Translations under genes and position numbers: made by a program | Origin: Streptococcus mitis | GTDB taxonomy: Bacteria; Bacillota; Bacilli; Lactobacillales; Streptococcaceae | Direction of reading: 5' to 3' | Length of the DNA: 64,000 bases | Assembly: GCF_016658865.1 (NCBI RefSeq) | Contig: NZ_CP067992.1 | Span: 1,445,001-1,509,000, forward strand | Shown here: one piece after another, positions 52,727-61,973 of the stretch | Layout: each line of letters opens with the position of its first letter | Position numbering within the stretch: the first letter of the stretch is position 1 | Notes under the pieces: generated by a model | Databases searched by the model: none | Seen by the model: the letters and a program-made list of their open reading frames with translations, nothing else | Told to the model about the DNA's origin: nothing

Positions 52727-54141
52727 GGCTCTATAATATTTGTAGTGGGTAAATCCTCTATAGATATTATGGAGCCTATTTTTGTGTAGAAAAAAAGTCC
52801 CATATGACCTATAATGAAAAGCGACAAAACAACTCATTAGAAAGAATCATATGGAACAATTACATTTTATCACAAAACTGCTCGATATCAAAGACCCTAA
52901 TATCCAATTTATGGATATCATCAATAGGGATACTCACAAAGAAATCATCGCTAAACTGGACTACGACTCTCCATCTTGTCCTGAGTGTGGAAGTCAAATG
53001 AAGAAATATGATTTTCAAAAACCGTCTAAGATTCCTTACCTCGAAACGACTGGTATGCCTACTAGAATCCTCCTTAGAAAACGCCGTTTTAAGTGCTATC
53101 AGTGCTCGAAAATAGCGGTCGCTGAGACTCCTCTAATAAAGAAAAATCATCAAATCCCTCGTATCATCAACCAAAAAATTGCTCAAAAGCTGATTGAAAA
53201 AACTTCTATGACCGATATTGCCCATCAGCTTTCCATTTCAACTTCAACTGTCATTCGAAAGCTCAATGATTTCAACTTTAAGCATGATTTTTCTCGTCTT
53301 CCTGAGATTATGTCTTGGGACGAGTATGCCTTCACTAAGGGAAAGATGAGTTTCATTGCGCAAGATTTTGATAATCTCAACATTATCACTGTTCTTGAAG
53401 GCAGAACACAAGCTATCATCCGAAATCACTTTCTGCGCTACGATAGAGCCGTTCGTTGTCAGGTGAAAATCATTACTATGGATATGTTTAGCCCCTACTA
53501 CGATATTTCCAGAAAACTTTTTCCTAACGCTAAAATCGTTCTCGACCGCTTTCACATTGCCCAACATCTCAGCCGTGCTATGAGTCGTGTGCGTGTCCAA
53601 ATTATGAATCAGTTTGAGCGAAAATCCCATGAATACAAGGCTATCAAGCGTTACTGGAAGCTCATTCAACAGGATAGTCGTAAATTGAGTGATAAACGTT
53701 TCTATCGCCCTACTTTTCGCATGCATCTAACCAACAAAGAGATTCTAGATAAGCTTTTGAGCTATTCAGAAGACTTGAAACACCACTACAATCTCTATCA
53801 GCTCTTACTTTTTCACTTCCAGAACAAGGAACCTGACAAATTCTTCGGACTTATTGAGGACAATCTAAAGCAGGTTCATCCTCTTTTTCACACTGTCTTT
53901 AAAACCTTCCTCAAGGACAAAGAAAAGATTGTCAATGCTCTTCAACTACCTTATTCTAATGCCAAATTAGAAGCGACTAATAATCTCATTAAACTTATCA
54001 AACGAAATGCATTTGGTTTTCGGAACTTTGAAAACTTCAAAAAACGGATTTTTATCGCTCTCAATATCAAAAAAGAAAGGACGAAATCCGTCCTTTCTAG
54101 ATCTTAGCTTTTCTTCAACCCACTACAGTTGACAAAGAGCC
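52727..54141 (+). mobile_element. IS1167-type insertion sequence (ISL3 family), copy 2
   Basis: 1415 bp with the same terminal repeats as copy 1 and an 8-bp target duplication gttagtat (52719-52726 and 54142-54149). Orientation and length equal copy 1, offset exactly 43743 bases. The encoded protein is identical and I see no base differences, so the copies are recent or gene-converted. Confidence 0.96.
52851..54107 (+). CDS. ISL3-family transposase (IS1167 type), copy 2
   Basis: Identical in all 418 residues to the transposase of copy 1, including the CPECGS zinc pair, the helix-turn-helix and the conserved KLEATNNLIKLIKR end. The perfect 10-bp hairpin in its last codons is also present (54074-54098). 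It should be functional. Confidence 0.95.
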   Translation: MEQLHFITKLLDIKDPNIQFMDIINRDTHKEIIAKLDYDSPSCPECGSQMKKYDFQKPSKIPYLETTGMPTRILLRKRRFKCYQCSKIAVAETPLIKKNHQIPRIINQKIAQKLIEKTSMTDIAHQLSISTSTVIRKLNDFNFKHDFSRLPEIMSWDEYAFTKGKMSFIAQDFDNLNIITVLEGRTQAIIRNHFLRYDRAVRCQVKIITMDMFSPYYDISRKLFPNAKIVLDRFHIAQHLSRAMSRVRVQIMNQFERKSHEYKAIKRYWKLIQQDSRKLSDKRFYRPTFRMHLTNKEILDKLLSYSEDLKHHYNLYQLLLFHFQNKEPDKFFGLIEDNLKQVHPLFHTVFKTFLKDKEKIVNALQLPYSNAKLEATNNLIKLIKRNAFGFRNFENFKKRIFIALNIKKERTKSVLSRS

Positions 54142-54160
54142 GTTAGTATTAATATTCAAT

Positions 54161-56392
54161 TTAATCAACACATTCTCCATTTTCATTAACTCTATACCCG
54201 TCTATGGTAGTATTAACTGCGAGTTCTCCTGAAGAATATGAATAATACCATATTTCGCCAACTTGGTACCAACCTGTTACCATTGATCCGTCCTCATTTA
54301 AATAATACCATTTTCCTGAATCTTGAATCCAACCTGTCGCCATAGCTCCACTATCTTTCAAGTAATACCAGACATCATTATACTTAAACCAACCTGTTAC
54401 CAGGGCTCCATCTTCACTTAGATAGTACCAATGTTCATTATCTTGAATCCACCCCCTTGCTAAAGAACCGCTATTATTTAGATAGTACCAAGCGCCGTCA
54501 TTTTGTATCCATCCTGATTCCGATGAATCTTGAATATCATTTATTACTTGAACAGCCTCAATAATACCCTTCAATTCAACTCGTTTTCTATCTTTTATGA
54601 CAGATTTAACTTTTTCCTCAACAAACTCTTTCGCATAAGTTCGACTATTTTCTTTTCTCTGGAACATATCCTTCAATAAACCTTCTAATTGTTCATTAAA
54701 GACATCTTCTTGAATTTTATTAAACTCTTTTTGAGATAGCGAAATAACCATCACAATATCAATAAACTCTTCTTTTAATTGAGCAAACATTTCCACACGA
54801 TCATCTTCTATGAATTGATCCGCAATTGCTTTTGCTCCTATTCCTCCTGCAATTCCTCCTATAATCGCACCCGCTAATGCACCTATTGGTCCAGCAATTG
54901 CACCACCAACCGCACCTGCACCAGCTCCTGCCATCATACCGCCCCCAGCAACTGCTGCATTTTTTAATAACTGCTGTGAAGAAATTCTTCCAACAAGCGC
55001 TTCAAAAATATCTGGACCCATAATAACAGCAAATGAAATCACCGGTGCAGCTCGTCTTGCAACTACTTCAGCTGTAATTTTTTTTCCAAAATAATCATTA
55101 ATTTGTTTTGTAAATATTTTTGCAAATTGCTGTGACGCAACATAAATACTAGTTCCCATAGCTAGGGTTCGTAATCCTGCTTTACCAGCCATTAGAGCCG
55201 CATCTTTGGTTTCTGCACCCGACCATTTGGCCTGAGAAAAGACAATAACAAAGCTTATACCTACACCTGGTAATGAATTAATAGCTCCATCAATTGCATC
55301 AAATTTAATAGAGGTCAAATTACCTCCTTTGGCTATCAATTTTGCTTCGTTATAGGTAATATGACCTTTTCTGATGATATTTTTTGCCTCAGCTGGATTA
55401 TTAACTCCTTCAACTTTACCTTGTCTAATTTTTTCTTCAAATAACTCTACTGCTTTATCATATTGATCTTTAGGAACTTCCAATTGCATTCCTTTATACT
55501 TATACATTCCTCCTTCGCTTTTAGACTCGAAAGCTGAGTTTACAGTCCCGCTTGCTCTTGCATAATATTTAGTTTGAATTTTTTGATTTCCAACCATTCG
55601 ATCAGCGCCATTTTTGGCATTATCTTGACCAGTTTGTCTTACATAGTGGAATGGATATTTAATCTTATCCATCAGATTATTTGCATACTCAGCTGCATGT
55701 CCATGACCTGAAGGAGCGCTAACCATTGCATTTATTTGAGCTTTATGCAATCTGTCACCAACACTTAATAAAATCCAAGAAACAACTCCTATTTCAGTTC
55801 CTCTTCTAAAGGTAGTTGAATTAACATTCTTTTTACCAATTTTTAATAACTGTGTATTTAAATTTTCAACTTGTACATCATTTGTATAACCAGAGGCAAT
55901 CAATTCATTCAATTCCCTAACAACATAGTTCAAACTATTCGAGACATTCAAACGTTTAATAATCCCATATGGATAGTAAAATGCTAACTGATCATTATCA
56001 TCTACTTCTACTTTCCATAAATTGGAAAATGGAAAAAATTGTACATTACACCTTTCTTGATCCTTGATTTGCATTTTTTCGAAAATTCCATACTGGGTCA
56101 AGAGTAAACCATATTCTTTAAAATCTTCTTCCTTTAAACTTCTAACCGGAGAATAGCCAAAATATTCAAATTCAGTATTAGAGAATTCATTATAAAATTC
56201 TTTTTCTGACTCAATAAACCACTTAGCCCGACCATAAGGTACTGACTCACCATAATAATCAAATCCATTCTGTGCAATAGACCTAAACACTCTTCTAACA
56301 CTAGCTTCATTGTGAGTATGGACCTCTTTAATTTTTCTTTTCCATAAAAAATACTGAAAAAAACTCACGATATTATCTTTCATCTCTAACAT
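54161..56392 (-). CDS. leaderless choline-binding protein with glycine-zipper core, unknown function
   Basis: 743 residues from the ATG at 56392 (a TTG at 56401 and an ATG at 56383 are alternatives; none has a strong ribosome binding site). There is no signal peptide. Residues 1-220 are an unrecognised mixed domain. About 225-330 contain SGHGHAAEYANNLMDKI, NGADRMVGNQKIQTKYYAR and VPKDQYDKAVELFEEKIRQG, a motif set I recall from uncharacterised proteins of many bacteria. About 360-530 are hydrophobic, with a long glycine zipper (GGGMMAGAGAGAVGGAIAGP and GALAGAIIGGIAGGIGAKA). The end carries five choline-binding repeats (GWIQNDGAWYYLNNSG and similar) and the LytA-like tail VNTTIDGYRVNENGE. Confidence 0.85.
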   Translation of the reverse strand: MLEMKDNIVSFFQYFLWKRKIKEVHTHNEASVRRVFRSIAQNGFDYYGESVPYGRAKWFIESEKEFYNEFSNTEFEYFGYSPVRSLKEEDFKEYGLLLTQYGIFEKMQIKDQERCNVQFFPFSNLWKVEVDDNDQLAFYYPYGIIKRLNVSNSLNYVVRELNELIASGYTNDVQVENLNTQLLKIGKKNVNSTTFRRGTEIGVVSWILLSVGDRLHKAQINAMVSAPSGHGHAAEYANNLMDKIKYPFHYVRQTGQDNAKNGADRMVGNQKIQTKYYARASGTVNSAFESKSEGGMYKYKGMQLEVPKDQYDKAVELFEEKIRQGKVEGVNNPAEAKNIIRKGHITYNEAKLIAKGGNLTSIKFDAIDGAINSLPGVGISFVIVFSQAKWSGAETKDAALMAGKAGLRTLAMGTSIYVASQQFAKIFTKQINDYFGKKITAEVVARRAAPVISFAVIMGPDIFEALVGRISSQQLLKNAAVAGGGMMAGAGAGAVGGAIAGPIGALAGAIIGGIAGGIGAKAIADQFIEDDRVEMFAQLKEEFIDIVMVISLSQKEFNKIQEDVFNEQLEGLLKDMFQRKENSRTYAKEFVEEKVKSVIKDRKRVELKGIIEAVQVINDIQDSSESGWIQNDGAWYYLNNSGSLARGWIQDNEHWYYLSEDGALVTGWFKYNDVWYYLKDSGAMATGWIQDSGKWYYLNEDGSMVTGWYQVGEIWYYSYSSGELAVNTTIDGYRVNENGECVD

Positions 56393-56578
56393 TAACCCCA
56401 ATAATTCTAATATACTAAAACTAGCTATCTAGTAACGTTATCAAGTTTTAAAACTACATAGTACCAAATATTAAAAACCGAAACTTTTTAAAAAACTTGA
56501 TATTTACCTATAAGCTAAATTAATTATATCAAAGGCATAATACAAAGTCTATAACATATATTTTATTTTTCCCCAAAC

Positions 56579-56603
56579 AAAAAACCCACCCAATGGGCAG
56601 GTT
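56579..56603 (-). terminator. fba terminator
   Basis: aaacctgcccattgggtggg followed by a T run on the minus strand, 25 bases after the fba stop. The 170 bases from here to the next gene are AT-rich with no further feature. Confidence 0.8.
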
Positions 56604-56627
56604 TCTGATTTATATAGTTCAGCTAGA

Positions 56628-57509
56628 TTAAGCTTTACCTTCTGAACCGAATACGTCGATACGTTCTTCAACTGATGCTTGGATAGCTTTTACACCGTCA
56701 GCCAAGAATTTACGTGGGTCGAAGAGTTTTTTCTTGTCGTATTCTGCTTCGTTTGCTTCGTAGTCACGAGCAAATTTACGAGTTGCGTTAGCGAATGCGA
56801 TTTGGCATTCTGTGTTAACGTTAACTTTCGCAACACCAAGTTTGATAGCTGCTTGGATTTGCTCATCAGGAATACCTGATCCACCGTGCAATACGATTGG
56901 GAATCCTGGAAGAGCTTCTGTCAATTTTTGCAAGTGGTCAAGGTCAAGACCTTCCCAGTTTGCTGGGTAAGGACCGTGGATGTTACCGATACCAGCTGCC
57001 AAGAAGTCGATACCAGTTGCAACCATTGCTTTAGCGTCTTCGATTGGAGCCAATTCACCTTTACCGATGATACCGTCTTCTTCACCACCGATAGTACCAA
57101 CTTCAGCTTCTACTGAGATACCTTTAGCGTGTGCTTTTTCAACAACGTCTTTAGCCAATTTAAGGTTTTCTTCAACTGGAAGGTGTGAACCGTCAAACAT
57201 GATTGAAGTGTAACCAACTTCGATACACTCAAGTGCATCTTCGTAGTGACCGTGGTCAAGGTGGATAGCTACTGGTACAGTGATACCCATTGATTCAACA
57301 AGGTTAGCGATCAAGTTGCGAGCGACTTTGTAACCACCCATGTATTTAGCAGCACCCATTGAAGTTTGGATCAAAACTGGAGCTTTTTTAGCTTCTGCTG
57401 CGCGCAAGATAGCTTGAGTCCACTCAAGGTTGTTTGTGTTAAATCCACCAACTGCATAACCGTTGTCACGAGCTGCTTGGACAAATTTTTCTGCTGAAAC
57501 GATTGCCAT
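56628..57509 (-). CDS. fba: class II fructose-1,6-bisphosphate aldolase
   Basis: This zinc-dependent glycolytic enzyme cleaves fructose-1,6-bisphosphate. The 293 residues have GGFNTNNLEWTQAILRAAE, zinc ligands in HLDHGHYEDA, HGPYPANWEG and VLHGGSGIPDEQ, and the catalytic NVNTECQIAF region. Strong Shine-Dalgarno caggaggcc and highly biased codons suit an abundant glycolytic protein. Confidence 0.98.
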   Translation of the reverse strand: MAIVSAEKFVQAARDNGYAVGGFNTNNLEWTQAILRAAEAKKAPVLIQTSMGAAKYMGGYKVARNLIANLVESMGITVPVAIHLDHGHYEDALECIEVGYTSIMFDGSHLPVEENLKLAKDVVEKAHAKGISVEAEVGTIGGEEDGIIGKGELAPIEDAKAMVATGIDFLAAGIGNIHGPYPANWEGLDLDHLQKLTEALPGFPIVLHGGSGIPDEQIQAAIKLGVAKVNVNTECQIAFANATRKFARDYEANEAEYDKKKLFDPRKFLADGVKAIQASVEERIDVFGSEGKA

Positions 57510-57559
57510 TTTATCAGGCCTCCTGTATATTTTTATGGGTCATCCCATTTACATTGTTC

Positions 57560-57568
57560 ATTTTATCA
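57560..57568 (-). promoter_or_regulatory. fba extended -10 promoter
   Basis: On the minus strand, tgataaaat, about 50 bases before the fba ATG, with only a weak -35 upstream. Confidence 0.5.
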
Positions 57569-57649
57569 CTTTTTGACAAAAAAATCTAGTTTTTCTCGCA
57601 GTTTCGATTGAATTTCTTCTAGCTTCATCTATGTAAACCCTTTCTCTGA

Positions 57650-58978
57650 CTAGTCTTGGGTAACTTTTGGAAAAGCTATGAAGAAGGTTAAGCGATTCTC
57701 CTGCATTTCAAAACGATAAGCTAATTTTTCATGTTCTAATAGACTTTTGACTACAAAGAGCCCCATCCCCGACCCCTTGGCCTTGCGACTAGCATTATCA
57801 TAAAAAGACTGGGCCAGTTTTTCTTGTTCCTCTGAGCTACAGCTATTTTCGATAAAAAGTTCCCCTTCTCTTTCGCCAATTCGAACTAAGCCACCTGGAA
57901 TGGAGTGCTTGATAGCGTTGCTGATGAGATTAGACAGAATTAACTTCATCACAGATGGATTTAGATAAGCCTGCTGGTGGTTCAAGCTATTGTCAATCTG
58001 AAGTTCTCTTTCTTTGGCTAGTAAGGCATAATCCTTAACGAGACTTTGCGTCATCTGGAGGAGATCAATTGTTTCCCTATCATCTCGCAATTCCTGCACA
58101 GAAGAGAGGGAAAGTATCTGCAGAACGTGGTGATTGAGCTCATCCACAATCCCCAAGGCAACTCCCAGATAGTGGTCTCTATCCTTATAGCGACCGATAT
58201 TCTCTTTCATATTTTCGATCAGGATTTTCAAACTAGCCAAGGGTGTTTTCAGTTCATGAGAAGCCCCTCGCAAAAATTCGACCTTCATCTTTTCAAGCTG
58301 GAGAATGGCTTCATTCTTGTCATGCAAGTCCGCAATAACAGTCAAAAGATGCTGGTAAAGGCTATTGATTTGTTCCTTGAGATCACCAATCTCATCCTTA
58401 GAGTCCACGCGCAATCGTACTTGGGTATCTAGTTCCATCATCCGACGGGTCACTCGCTTGATTTCCAATATCGGAGCAACAATAGTCCGAGCATAGATAT
58501 AGGCCACCAAGAGGGAAATCAGAAAGGATGCCAGCAAGGTATAGGGAAGAAACTGGAGACTGATTTGCTCTGCTTCCTTTTGCAAGTCCATGGAAGCTAG
58601 AAACTGGAGAGTCATAGTACCACCGTCTTGCGTTTTCACCTCGCGCTCCTCGATAAAAAGAGAGGTGGTCTGGCGGTCTGTATCCAGAGGAAGGCTGTCC
58701 TTGACTTCTAACTTGTCCTCGGTCATCTCGCCCTTAACGGCCCCCTTGATATCACTAGTTTGGGAATACAAGTCTAACACTTGCTCGATACTCTGCCTAT
58801 CCTTTCCTTCTAGTGACTGGGCAATGGCTGTCGCTTTCTGACCAATGGTTTCCTGACGATGACTCAGATAAGTCGAAGGAAAAAGAAAATAAATAGCTAA
58901 ATGAAGACAAATGACTAGAACACTAAAAATCGAGAAGGTGTAGATGAATATCTTTGTAAATAAACCTGTTCGTTTCAT
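57650..58978 (-). CDS. vncS: sensor histidine kinase VncS
   Basis: 442 residues: first membrane helix (IFIYTFSIFSVLVICLHLAI), an extracytoplasmic loop (about 35-145), a second helix (FLPYTLLASFLISLLVAYIY), HAMP, the phospho-acceptor in GASHELKTPLASLKIL, the N box LISNAIKHSIPGG and G box KGSGMGLFVVKSLL. It pairs with VncR, whose stop overlaps its start. The VncRS system lies beside the Vex transporter in pneumococci; its proposed role in vancomycin tolerance is disputed. Confidence 0.95.
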   Translation of the reverse strand: MKRTGLFTKIFIYTFSIFSVLVICLHLAIYFLFPSTYLSHRQETIGQKATAIAQSLEGKDRQSIEQVLDLYSQTSDIKGAVKGEMTEDKLEVKDSLPLDTDRQTTSLFIEEREVKTQDGGTMTLQFLASMDLQKEAEQISLQFLPYTLLASFLISLLVAYIYARTIVAPILEIKRVTRRMMELDTQVRLRVDSKDEIGDLKEQINSLYQHLLTVIADLHDKNEAILQLEKMKVEFLRGASHELKTPLASLKILIENMKENIGRYKDRDHYLGVALGIVDELNHHVLQILSLSSVQELRDDRETIDLLQMTQSLVKDYALLAKERELQIDNSLNHQQAYLNPSVMKLILSNLISNAIKHSIPGGLVRIGEREGELFIENSCSSEEQEKLAQSFYDNASRKAKGSGMGLFVVKSLLEHEKLAYRFEMQENRLTFFIAFPKVTQD

Positions 58979-59631
58979 TTTCGCTCCAATTTATAACCAA
59001 CATTGCGCACAGTGAGGATGCAATCCAAGTCTAACTTTTTCCGCAGTTCCTTGATATAGACATCAATGACACGGTCAAAGGGAACCTCATCTGTCGCTTT
59101 CCAGACGGCATCGATAATCTGAGAACGAGTCAAGGCCCGGCCTTCATTTTTCACCAGATAGTCCAGAATTTCCAACTCTTTGGCATTAATGGCTACTTCC
59201 TCACCTGCTAGGCTTGCACTGTAGCTTTCAAAGTCCACCTTGGCATCCTTATAGGAGAAGATTCGTCCCGTATCGTAGTATCTCTTGAAAATCGCGTCCA
59301 CCCTTACTTTTAAGAGGGACAGAGAAAAAGGTTTTTCCAGATAGCCATCTGCTAGCGAAGCAAAGGCACTCAACTTGTATTCCTCATCCTGAAAGGCTGT
59401 CAACATCAAGACAGGGACCTGGCTGGTTTTACGAATCTCAGCTAGGACTTCTAGGCCATTGAGCTTGGGCATCTGGATATCCAGTAAAACCAAGGCTACT
59501 TCATAGCTAGAAAATTTTTCTAAGGCTTCTTGCCCATCTGCTGCCTCAATGGTTTCATAACCGCAATCCGTCAAATAGTCACTGACCCCCTCACGGATCA
59601 TCTCTTCATCTTCTACAATTAAAATTTTCAT
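58975..59631 (-). CDS. vncR: response regulator VncR
   Basis: OmpR/PhoB-type regulator of 218 residues from MKILIVEDEEMIREG. It has the phosphorylated Asp in VLLDIQMPKLNGL, the Lys in GYLEKPFSLSL and a C-terminal winged helix (LVKNEGRALTRSQIIDAVWK). A GTG 15 bases upstream is an alternative start, closer to the aaagga ribosome binding site. It overlaps vncS by 4 bases (ATGA), so the pair is coupled. Confidence 0.95.
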   Translation of the reverse strand: MKILIVEDEEMIREGVSDYLTDCGYETIEAADGQEALEKFSSYEVALVLLDIQMPKLNGLEVLAEIRKTSQVPVLMLTAFQDEEYKLSAFASLADGYLEKPFSLSLLKVRVDAIFKRYYDTGRIFSYKDAKVDFESYSASLAGEEVAINAKELEILDYLVKNEGRALTRSQIIDAVWKATDEVPFDRVIDVYIKELRKKLDLDCILTVRNVGYKLERK

Positions 59632-59734
59632 AGAAAAACGTTTCACATTCCTTTAAATTTCTTGTAAATTATCCCAGTTTCATCCAGATAAACAGAGGAC
59701 TTATCAAGATGAAATAGATAAAAATGCTACCTAT

Positions 59735-59740
59735 ATTATA
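59735..59740 (-). promoter_or_regulatory. vncRS -10 element
   Basis: TATAAT on the minus strand, about 105 bases before vncR. The -35 is poor (TACCTT). The 140-base interval between vex3 and vncR contains no ORF resembling Pep27. Confidence 0.5.
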
Positions 59741-59772
59741 CCCCATTTAGTGGAGAAAAGGTAGCAAGTTTG

Positions 59773-61152
59773 TTATTCGCTATCCAGCAAGAGTTCTTTT
59801 GGTTGTTTTCTAAGGAGATTGCTTGAAGCAAGTGCCATAACGAGAACTACTAGAACCAAGGCAAGGACAAAGACGATGATAAAATCTGATGTCTGAATAG
59901 AAATGTCTAGGCTCGACAAAGTCTTGCTAAAGCCATCTACTTCTGCACCACCACCAAGGTTAGAGGCTTGAGCAGCCTTGCTGGCTTGCTTGGCAACACC
60001 TGAAGTAACATTGGCAAGAACAGTATTTCCGATTGCACGCGCTGTGTAGTTAGCTAAGAAATAAGCAGAAACAAGAGCAGGGATGGCAATCAAGATGGAT
60101 TCGGTGATAAATTGACCCAAGATACTTGCCTGCTTGAGACCAATAGAGAGGAGGATTCCCACCTCCTTGCGACGGGCATTGATCCAAAGGCTGAGCAAGA
60201 GGGCAAGGAGAAGGACTGAGAAGCTTAAGCTACCCCAGAAGAGGAGGTTGGCCATCTTGTACATACCAGAGATGGATTGCTCAAGAGCTGGGTAGTTAGA
60301 GGAGCTCTTAACAAGTGTATAGCTCTTCCAGTTGATACCACTGATGCCATTCAACTCTTTCATAACATCATCCAAGTTCTTGTCCGCTGTTACAAAGAAG
60401 GTTGCATCCCCATAAATAGCTGTGTCTTCTGTGTATCCATAAAGTTTTGCAGCAGTGTGAATGTCTGTGATAGCTGTATTTTCATAGAGTTCTTGTGAGT
60501 AGGTTACTGCTGACTTATTATGACCATCAAAGAGTCCCTTGATTGTCACTTCGACTGTTTCCTTGGCACCTTTTTCATTGTCTGCATCGTAGATATTAGA
60601 GTCTAGTTTGACCTTGTCCCCTACTTTCCAGCCGTGTTTGGCTGCCAAGTCCTTGTGCAGGAGGATCTTGTCCTTGTCGTCGTTGTTTAAGTGCTCACCT
60701 TCGACCAACTTATAAGAACCAGAGACAAACTTGTCTTCTTTAGAGGAGTCATTGACACCTGTAATCATCAAGCTACTTCCAAAATGTTTAGCACGGTCAG
60801 GTGTCAGATTTTTCTTGGTATCTGGTGTTTCGATGAGTTCATAGCCAGTCAAATCTCCGATAGCGTTGATGCGTTTCACATAAGACTCAATGGCCTTGTT
60901 TTCGGTGATTTTTTTGATATCTTCACCTTTAATATTCCCAGCACCACGTGGCGTTCCTTGATTGACGCGACGATTGATTTGCATGGAGAAGCTGTTAGTG
61001 ATATTTTTAAAGGTCTCCTGAGAAGCCTTGGCAGTAGCTCCCTTGATCGACAAGCCGACCAAACTCAAGCTCGCCATGAGGAGAATAATCAGGAAGATAA
61101 CAATCGATTTGAAAAACTTCCTTGTAACATAGGCAAATGCGTTGTGTAACAT
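59773..61152 (-). CDS. vex3: ABC transporter permease Vex3 (MacB/FtsX type)
   Basis: 459 residues. One N-terminal helix (SIVIFLIILLMASLSLVGLS), a large extracytoplasmic domain to about 290, and three C-terminal FtsX-type helices. It pairs with Vex1 as the second permease of the exporter. The last gene of vex1-vex2-vex3. A RUP repeat lies between it and vex2. Confidence 0.95.
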   Translation of the reverse strand: MLHNAFAYVTRKFFKSIVIFLIILLMASLSLVGLSIKGATAKASQETFKNITNSFSMQINRRVNQGTPRGAGNIKGEDIKKITENKAIESYVKRINAIGDLTGYELIETPDTKKNLTPDRAKHFGSSLMITGVNDSSKEDKFVSGSYKLVEGEHLNNDDKDKILLHKDLAAKHGWKVGDKVKLDSNIYDADNEKGAKETVEVTIKGLFDGHNKSAVTYSQELYENTAITDIHTAAKLYGYTEDTAIYGDATFFVTADKNLDDVMKELNGISGINWKSYTLVKSSSNYPALEQSISGMYKMANLLFWGSLSFSVLLLALLLSLWINARRKEVGILLSIGLKQASILGQFITESILIAIPALVSAYFLANYTARAIGNTVLANVTSGVAKQASKAAQASNLGGGAEVDGFSKTLSSLDISIQTSDFIIVFVLALVLVVLVMALASSNLLRKQPKELLLDSE

Positions 61153-61192
61153 AGGTTCCCTTTCTAGATTTTATTCTATTTTATAGTTCTAA

Positions 61193-61299
61193 TACTCAAT
61201 GAAAATCAAAAAGTAAACTAGGAAGCGAGCCGTAAGCTGTACTTGAGTACGGTAAGGCGACGCTGACGTGGTTTGAATTTGATTTTCGAAGAGTATAAC
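61193..61299. repeat. RUP-type intergenic repeat
   Basis: 107 bases beginning tactcaatgaaaatcaaaaa and ending tttgattttcgaagagtata. The arms are imperfectly inverted and a central gtacttgagtac palindrome is present. Length and ends fit the pneumococcal RUP element, thought to be mobilised in trans by IS630-Spn1. It interrupts the vex operon between vex2 and vex3. Confidence 0.85.
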
Positions 61300-61313
61300 T
61301 GAAAAAGCTCATA

Positions 61314-61961
61314 TTATTTCGTCGTATTGCGAGTTTCAGTCAATTTCTTATTCTTCAACTCAAGTGTAATATCTGACGCTTGTGCCACTTCTTTGCTGTG
61401 AGTTACGACGATGACACATTTACCTGTTTTCTGGGCAAGTGATTTGAGCAGTTCGACAATATCTCCAGCAGTTTTAGGGTCCAGATTTCCCGTTGGCTCA
61501 TCCGCTAGAATAACTGGAGCTTCTGAGACCAAACTACGAGCAATGGCAACACGTTGCTGTTGACCACCTGATAACTGGAGAACATTCCGCTTGATCTGAC
61601 TTTCATCCAAACCAAGCTCAAGCAGTGTATCCTTGCTTGCCTTTTTATTGACCAAGCGGATATTTTCCAGTGGAGAAAGATAATCTATCAAGTTATAATT
61701 TTGAAAGACCAGAGAAATATGGTGCATGCGATGGTAAGAATAGCCCTTCTTACGAATGTCCTCTCCTTGGAAAAGAATAGAACCTTCAACAGGACTATCT
61801 AGACCAGCTAGTAGAGACAAGAGAGTGGATTTCCCCGCTCCTGACTCACCAATGATACTGTAAAATTTTCCGGGTTCAAAATTATAATTGATCTGATATA
61901 GGACTGCTTCAGCAGTGTTCTTATAACGGTAGGTAACATCTTGTAATTGTAATAAAGTCAT
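61314..61961 (-). CDS. vex2: ABC transporter ATP-binding protein Vex2
   Basis: 215-residue LolD/MacB-type ATPase: Walker [15 protein letters not shown], signature [15 protein letters not shown], Walker [13 protein letters not shown] and H-loop [10 protein letters not shown]. It energises the Vex1/Vex3 permease pair. It follows vex1 by 12 bases. Confidence 0.96.
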   Translation of the reverse strand: MTLLQLQDVTYRYKNTAEAVLYQINYNFEPGKFYSIIGESGAGKSTLLSLLAGLDSPVEGSILFQGEDIRKKGYSYHRMHHISLVFQNYNLIDYLSPLENIRLVNKKASKDTLLELGLDESQIKRNVLQLSGGQQQRVAIARSLVSEAPVILADEPTGNLDPKTAGDIVELLKSLAQKTGKCVIVVTHSKEVAQASDITLELKNKKLTETRNTTK

Positions 61962-61973
61962 GATTTCTCCTTC

